Shown piece by piece: positions 59,640 through 64,000 of a stretch of DNA of 64,000 bases. The stretch's first letter is position 1, and every line of letters begins with the position of its first letter. Below the pieces are notes generated by a model, which saw only the letters and a list, made by a program, of their open reading frames with translations, made no database searches and was not told where the DNA came from. Origin of the DNA: Amycolatopsis thermophila (GTDB taxonomy: Bacteria; Actinomycetota; Actinomycetes; Mycobacteriales; Pseudonocardiaceae); contig NZ_JAUSUT010000001.1 in NCBI RefSeq assembly GCF_030814215.1, forward strand, positions 6,820,001-6,884,000, written 5' to 3'. The translations under genes were made by a program, and so were the position numbers.

Positions 59640-60175
59640 TTCCACGGCAACCTGGGTGCCCGGTGACGGCCCTGAACGGCCATCGGACAGCGCTGCCGAC
59701 CTTGCCAGCCGGCTGGTGCAGCGGGGAGTCAATACACCGCCACGGATGGTGCGGCTGCCACGGCGAGCGGAGACGGGACATGCCGACGGCCCGGATTCTC
59801 GGTCTGCGGACGTCTCCGGTCGCCGAGGGACAGCTGCGGTTCCAGATCGGCCTGGCCTGGCAAAGCACATCCGACGGCAGTTCCGTCCGTTCGGTACCGC
59901 TGTTGAGCATCAGGCCGCAGTGGCCCGGGTTCTCGATCGCAAGGGCGTTCGCAACCGCGCGAAGTCGAACCGCAACAGGCCGCGCACGACCTCGGCGCGG
60001 CCGGCGAAATGCTGGTAGATGCTGACCGGTGCGATCCCCACCGCGCGAGCGATGTCGCGGACCACGGCGCGTCCTCGTCCTCGATACTCGACAACAACCG
60101 GCTGGCGGCCTGCAGGATCTCCGTCCGCAACTGCTCGCCCTCACCCCACCGGTTGCGAGCGCGCGGGCGCGGCAT
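59640..60175 (-). pseudogene. Frameshifted TetR-family regulator remnant
   Basis: The minus strand from ATG 60175 reads RWGEGEQLRTEILQAASRLL (helix 1 of a TetR HTH), then continues in another frame as VVRDIARAVGIAPVSIYQHFAGRAEVVRG, the rest of the HTH, and reaches a stop after about 30 more codons. A one-base indel near 60080 plus the early stop kill the gene. Sequence from about 59950 down to 59640 has no open regulator domain that I can recognise. Confidence 0.65.
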
Positions 60176-60385
60176 TCACGTGATCCTTCATCGGCCGATC
60201 CTCGCCCGCCGCCGCAAGCCACCCGCTCCGACGCCAGCGCGCCGCCCAGCACCGCACGCGGGCCAGAAACGAAACCTGACTCGATCACCACCAGGTCCGG
60301 TCGTGGCGCGTGGTAGGCGAACCTCGTCTTGCGGGTCGCCGCCGGCGCCGACGACCACGCCCTTCACCTCATTGCCATTGCTGTC
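60176..60385. other. Intergenic, no gene recognised
   Basis: About 210 bp between the TetR remnant and the MFS gene. Frames here are Arg/Pro-rich on both strands and show no known motif. Confidence 0.4.
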
Positions 60386-61771
60386 CTACCCGACCGAGAT
60401 CTCGGCGAGTGATCGGTCCTTCGTGCGCGGGCCCAGCGCGACGGACACGGTCGCGACCACCATCGTCGCGATGATCGTCCACATCGCCCAGTGCGCGCCG
60501 GCGGCGGAGAGCACCGGCAGGACCACGAACGGCGCCACCGCGCCCCCGAGGTGTCCCACTCCGTCACCGATCGCGGCGGCCGTGCCGCGGGCCTGGGTCG
60601 GGAAGATCTCGGCGGTGTAGGTGAACGCCGGAGGCACCATGATGCCGATGGCGAAGGTGAACAGCAGGTTCGCCACCACCAGCACCGCAGCTCCCGATCC
60701 GGCGACCAGCAGCAGGTAGCTCGCCAGTGTCATGCCCGCGGAGAGCACGATGATCGTGCGCCGTTCGACGCGCTCGATGGCACCGAAGAGCAGCAGGCAG
60801 GACAAGATCCCGGAGATCCGGCCGATGACGGTGAGCCAGAGGGCCTGCGTCGGCTGCGCGCCGAGTCCCTCCAGCAGCAGCGGCTGGTAGGCGCTGAACC
60901 CGTAGAACCCGACGTAGAAGAAGAACCAGAAACCGGTGATCAGCGCGACCCGGCCCAGCATCGGGCGCCGCAGCAGCTCCGCCAGCGGCGTGCGGACGTC
61001 CTGGACGGGCTCCGCCGCCGTGATCGGCCCCTCCGGCGGCAGCTGCGCGTGCCGGTAGGAGCGCGCCGCCAGACGCTCGGTGATCCGCTCGGCCCGGTCG
61101 AGATGACCGCGTGCCGCGAGCCAGCGGGGTGATTCCGGGATGACGCGGTCGTTCAGCAGGAACAGCACGACCAGGACCACGCCGCCGAAGGCGATGAGGA
61201 TCCGCCAGCCGCCCGGTCCGAGGTCGAGCACCGGCAGCGACCCGAACCCGATCAGCGTGAGCAGGACCGCCTGCATCAGGTAGATCGTCGTCAGGTACCG
61301 GCCGCGGCGGTTCTTCGGCGCCAGCTCCCCGACGTAGGCCGAGGCGAGCGCCAGCACCGCGCCCATACCGCACCCGCACAGGAACCGGAACACCGTGAAG
61401 GACCACAGGTCCCAGGACAGGGCGGTCAGGAACCCGCTCAGCCCGAGCATGACGACCGTGCCCCGCAGGCCGGCCAGGCGTCCCCGCCGGTCGGCGAGGT
61501 GGCCCAGGGCGTACGCCCCGATCGCGTACCCGACCAGGTTGGCGGTCACCGGCCAGGACAGGTCGGTGACCGCCAGCCCCAGTGCCTTCGAGATCGACGG
61601 GAACGTGATCGTGACGACGCTGATGTCGTAGTTGGCGAACAGGTAGGTCAGCAGGAGGCCGAACGTCGCCAGCGCGCTCTGCCCGACGCGGGGTGCGTCG
61701 TCGAGCAGCTGGTTGATGCGGGCCCTCCGTCGGGAATCCGCGTCCGGCGCATGGGTGGGAACGGTGGACAC
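60386..61771 (-). CDS. MFS transporter (sugar/aromatic-acid type)
   Basis: 461 residues with 12 predicted membrane helices. GHLADRRGRLAGLR is motif A in the 2-3 loop, NRRGRYLTT follows helix 4, PESPRWLAARGHLDRA is the classic motif at the end of helix 6, and the central cytoplasmic loop is long. These features fit the sugar-porter/AAHS branch, which imports organic acids or sugars with protons. Adjacent and upstream is an ADP-forming acyl-CoA synthetase, suggesting uptake and activation of a carboxylic acid. ATG 61771 is preceded by AAGGAG. Confidence 0.9.
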   Translation of the reverse strand: MSTVPTHAPDADSRRRARINQLLDDAPRVGQSALATFGLLLTYLFANYDISVVTITFPSISKALGLAVTDLSWPVTANLVGYAIGAYALGHLADRRGRLAGLRGTVVMLGLSGFLTALSWDLWSFTVFRFLCGCGMGAVLALASAYVGELAPKNRRGRYLTTIYLMQAVLLTLIGFGSLPVLDLGPGGWRILIAFGGVVLVVLFLLNDRVIPESPRWLAARGHLDRAERITERLAARSYRHAQLPPEGPITAAEPVQDVRTPLAELLRRPMLGRVALITGFWFFFYVGFYGFSAYQPLLLEGLGAQPTQALWLTVIGRISGILSCLLLFGAIERVERRTIIVLSAGMTLASYLLLVAGSGAAVLVVANLLFTFAIGIMVPPAFTYTAEIFPTQARGTAAAIGDGVGHLGGAVAPFVVLPVLSAAGAHWAMWTIIATMVVATVSVALGPRTKDRSLAEISVG

Positions 61772-61810
61772 AGTGCGCTCCTTACATCGTTGTAGGGGGT
61801 GCGGGAGGGG

Positions 61811-63955
61811 TCAGTCGTTCCATACGACCAGTGCGTCGAGCGCTTCGATGCCGTCCGCCGCGACACGCAGCGGGTTCACCTCCAGCGCGGCGAGGTCCGG
61901 ACCGAGGCGCCGGGCGGTGTCGCCGATGCGCCAGACGACGTCCGCGAGCCGGTCGACGTCGATCGGGGCGCTGCCGCGGGCGCCCTGCAGCAGGGGCGCG
62001 GCCTTCAGGTCCAGGATGGCGTCGCGGACGGTGTCCCGGTCGGCGGGCAACGCGATCCTGCGTACGTCCCGCAGCGTCTCGGTCCACACACCGCCCATGC
62101 CGACCGCCAGCACCGCACCCCAGTCCGGATCCCGCACGACGCCGACGAGGAACTCCAGCCCGCCCTCGCGCATCGGGCTCACCAACACACCGTCCAGAGA
62201 CGCGCCGGGAACCGCGGCCGCGACGTGCGTGAGCAGCGCGTCGACGTGCGCGGGCACGTCCGCCGCCGCCACGCCGAGCACGACGCCGCCGACATCGGAC
62301 TTGTGGGCGATGTCGGGCGAGACGATCTTCAGCGCGTACCGGTCGGCCGAGCCCGCGACCAGTCCCGCCGCGGTCGCACCGTCGGGAACGACGGTCGCCG
62401 GAACCACCGGCACACCCTCGCGTTCGAGCAGTGCGCGGCTGCGGGATTCCGACCAGGTGCCGGTGGCAGGGCCGAGACCGGTGATGTCGAGCGGCCGGGC
62501 GTCGGCTGTGGTGTCCAGCAGGTGCACACGCGCGTGGCGGGCGAGCAGGGACACAGCGGTCAGCACGCGGTCGAGTCCCCAGGCGACGGCGGGCATCGGG
62601 TGTTCCCGCCTGAGGCGCAGGGTCGTGTCGGAATAGGCGCGCACCGTCGTGCTCACCAGCAGGGCCGGGACGGGCGAGTTCGCCGCGGCCGTCAGCAGGC
62701 CGGCGAGCATGCCGTCCTCGGGGGTGGCCGCCATGTGGTCGGCTTCGGTGATGGCGATGGACACGTCGATGTTCGGGTCGGCGGACACCAGCGCGAGCCC
62801 CTGGCCGAACAGCTCGCGGTCGGCGACCGCGGCGCCGGTGACGTCGAGCGGGTTCTGGGCGGTGCCGTAGGAAGGCAGCACCTCGGCGAGCCCGGCGGCC
62901 GTCGCGGGTGTGATCTGCGGCAGCTCGAGCCCGAGCGACTCTGCCAGGTCCCCGGCGATGTCTCCCGCGCCGCCCGAGATGGAGGTGACACCCACTCGGT
63001 TGCCCCGGATCGGGCCGACCCTCGTGAAGATGTCGGCCGTGGCGAGGAGATCCTCGAGCGTGTCGACGCGGACCACGCCTGCGGCGGTGAGCGCGGCGTC
63101 GATCACGGCGTCGTCACCGACGAGCGAACCGGTGTGCGCCATGGCGCTGCGCGCGGCAGCTTCGCTCCGGCCGGCCTTCAGCACCACGACGAGCTTGCCC
63201 GCCGCGTGCGCGCGCAGACAGGCCGCCCGGAAGTCGTCGGGTCGACGGATCGTCTCGAGGAACACCCCGATGGCAGCGGTCCCCGGATCGTCGACCAGGT
63301 AGTCGATCACGTCACCCGCTGTGACGTCGACCTCGTTGCCCGTGCTGACCACGACGCTGACCCCGACGTCGAACTGGCGTGCCAAGGTGGACAGTTGGCC
63401 GCCCAGGTTGCCGCTCTGCGAGACGATTCCCACCGAGCCGGGGCGCAGCGGTGCCTCCTGGCCCATCGGGGTGAGACCGATTCCGGCGCGAACATTGGCG
63501 AAACCGAGGTTGTTCGGTCCCAGGACGGCCATGCCGGTCCTGCTCGCGAGCTCGCCGATCGCGTTCTGCAGCGCAAGCCCCTCCGAACCGACCTCGGCGA
63601 AACCGGAGCTGAGCACCTCCGCCGCCGGAACGCCCAGGGAAGCGGCCTCCTCCAGCACCCCGTACACCCTGGCCGCGGGCACCATCACGTACACGAGATC
63701 GGGTGTCCGGGGCAGGCTGGACAGGCTGACGGCCAGTTCGTGCCCGTGTGCCGTGCCGCCTCGGGGGTTGACGTAGAAGACCTCGCCATCGAAGCCGTAG
63801 GCGCGCAACGCGTGCTCGACCAGGCCCGACCACGCGTTCCGGTCACTCGCGCCCACCAGCGCCACCGACCGCGGCTCGAACAGCGGGCTCAGCCGGTGCC
63901 TGCCGCCCGGCCTCCCGCCGCTGTCCGCCGGTGCCTGGTCCATCGTCGTGGTCAC
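61811..63955 (-). CDS. ADP-forming acetate/acyl-CoA synthetase (fused subunits)
   Basis: 714 residues from GTG 63955 (GGGAG about 8 nt upstream). Domains in order: CoA-binding Rossmann (about 25-145, VALVGASDRN), succinyl-CoA-ligase-like domains (about 170-480) with the phospho-histidine His274 in MAHTGSLVGDD, then an ATP-grasp domain (about 495-714) with SPDIAHKSDVGGV. This single-chain arrangement is typical of ADP-forming acyl-CoA synthetases, which interconvert acyl-CoA plus ADP and phosphate with acid, CoA and ATP. It can activate an acid or conserve energy from a CoA ester. The MFS gene follows 39 bp downstream. Confidence 0.9.
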   Translation of the reverse strand: MTTTMDQAPADSGGRPGGRHRLSPLFEPRSVALVGASDRNAWSGLVEHALRAYGFDGEVFYVNPRGGTAHGHELAVSLSSLPRTPDLVYVMVPAARVYGVLEEAASLGVPAAEVLSSGFAEVGSEGLALQNAIGELASRTGMAVLGPNNLGFANVRAGIGLTPMGQEAPLRPGSVGIVSQSGNLGGQLSTLARQFDVGVSVVVSTGNEVDVTAGDVIDYLVDDPGTAAIGVFLETIRRPDDFRAACLRAHAAGKLVVVLKAGRSEAAARSAMAHTGSLVGDDAVIDAALTAAGVVRVDTLEDLLATADIFTRVGPIRGNRVGVTSISGGAGDIAGDLAESLGLELPQITPATAAGLAEVLPSYGTAQNPLDVTGAAVADRELFGQGLALVSADPNIDVSIAITEADHMAATPEDGMLAGLLTAAANSPVPALLVSTTVRAYSDTTLRLRREHPMPAVAWGLDRVLTAVSLLARHARVHLLDTTADARPLDITGLGPATGTWSESRSRALLEREGVPVVPATVVPDGATAAGLVAGSADRYALKIVSPDIAHKSDVGGVVLGVAAADVPAHVDALLTHVAAAVPGASLDGVLVSPMREGGLEFLVGVVRDPDWGAVLAVGMGGVWTETLRDVRRIALPADRDTVRDAILDLKAAPLLQGARGSAPIDVDRLADVVWRIGDTARRLGPDLAALEVNPLRVAADGIEALDALVVWND

Positions 63956-64000
63956 GCGTTCACTCCCTTGCGTCCGTGGTGTGCACGGAAAACGCTAATC

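Noticed and set aside
1-64000. CRISPR arrays, tRNA/rRNA genes, riboswitches and prophage genes
   Set aside because: No direct-repeat array, no cloverleaf or rRNA-like sequence, no phage structural or integrase genes were recognised in a read of both strands.

Overview
The window is 64 kb of very GC-rich DNA with strong third-position G/C bias, frequent GTG and some TTG starts, ATGA/GTGA-coupled genes and purine-rich ribosome binding sites. These traits, and the protein families present, fit an actinobacterium, probably a Pseudonocardiaceae or Mycobacteriales-like genus; the genus is my inference. There are no rRNA or tRNA genes, no CRISPR array and no core housekeeping genes. It reads as one large accessory catabolic region for a hydrophobic, probably branched or cyclic (terpenoid- or steroid-like) substrate degraded through CoA thioesters.

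Layout. 1-2.8 kb: a DUF35 Zn-ribbon/OB protein (cut by the left edge) and a TesB-like thioesterase, divergent from an unexported substrate-binding-protein homologue. 2.8-10.9 kb: two [acyl-CoA ligase + SDR] units, a P450, then a thiolase and a crotonase. 10.9-16.2 kb: SDR-P450-NTF2 operon and a PhyH dioxygenase-NTF2-small protein-alcohol dehydrogenase operon. 16.3-24.9 kb: an amidohydrolase, then a tight eight-gene beta-oxidation operon (DECR-like SDR, two acyl-CoA dehydrogenases of the FadE28/FadE29 type, twin SDRs, ALDH, crotonase, thioesterase). 25-33 kb: crotonase, SDR, P450-TetR, and a ligase-ALDH-alcohol dehydrogenase operon that could take an alcohol to an acyl-CoA. 33-34.2 kb: a decayed IS701-like transposase interrupted by a 346-bp internally deleted IS481 derivative with intact ends and target-site duplication. 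34.2-41.5 kb: NTF2, SDR, NTF2-P450, kinase-ligase, and a CrtI-like flavoprotein. 41.5-49.5 kb: a truncated alcohol dehydrogenase overlapping a DECR-like SDR, a P450, an SDR-ligase-PaaK-like ligase operon, an NTF2 protein and a [3Fe-4S] ferredoxin. 49.6-55 kb: TetR divergent from MaoC, crotonase, an unknown protein, DoxX, a ferredoxin stub and ferredoxin reductase. 55-64 kb: a mycofactocin-type SDR followed by gene remnants (amidohydrolase, LysR, TetR), two MFS carriers, two MarR regulators and an ADP-forming acyl-CoA synthetase.

How it could work together (inference): five P450s, the PhyH oxygenase and several dehydrogenases oxidise the substrate; seven adenylate- or ADP-forming ligases activate acids; acyl-CoA dehydrogenases, four crotonases, MaoC, eleven SDRs and a thiolase carry out beta-oxidation-like steps; five NTF2-fold proteins may catalyse isomerisation or dehydration. 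The single intact ferredoxin and ferredoxin reductase would supply the P450s. Two closely related TetR regulators and a recurring promoter motif (core TAC-A/G-GTG, often followed by CGTCA) suggest a shared regulon. The pathway and its substrate cannot be named from sequence alone.
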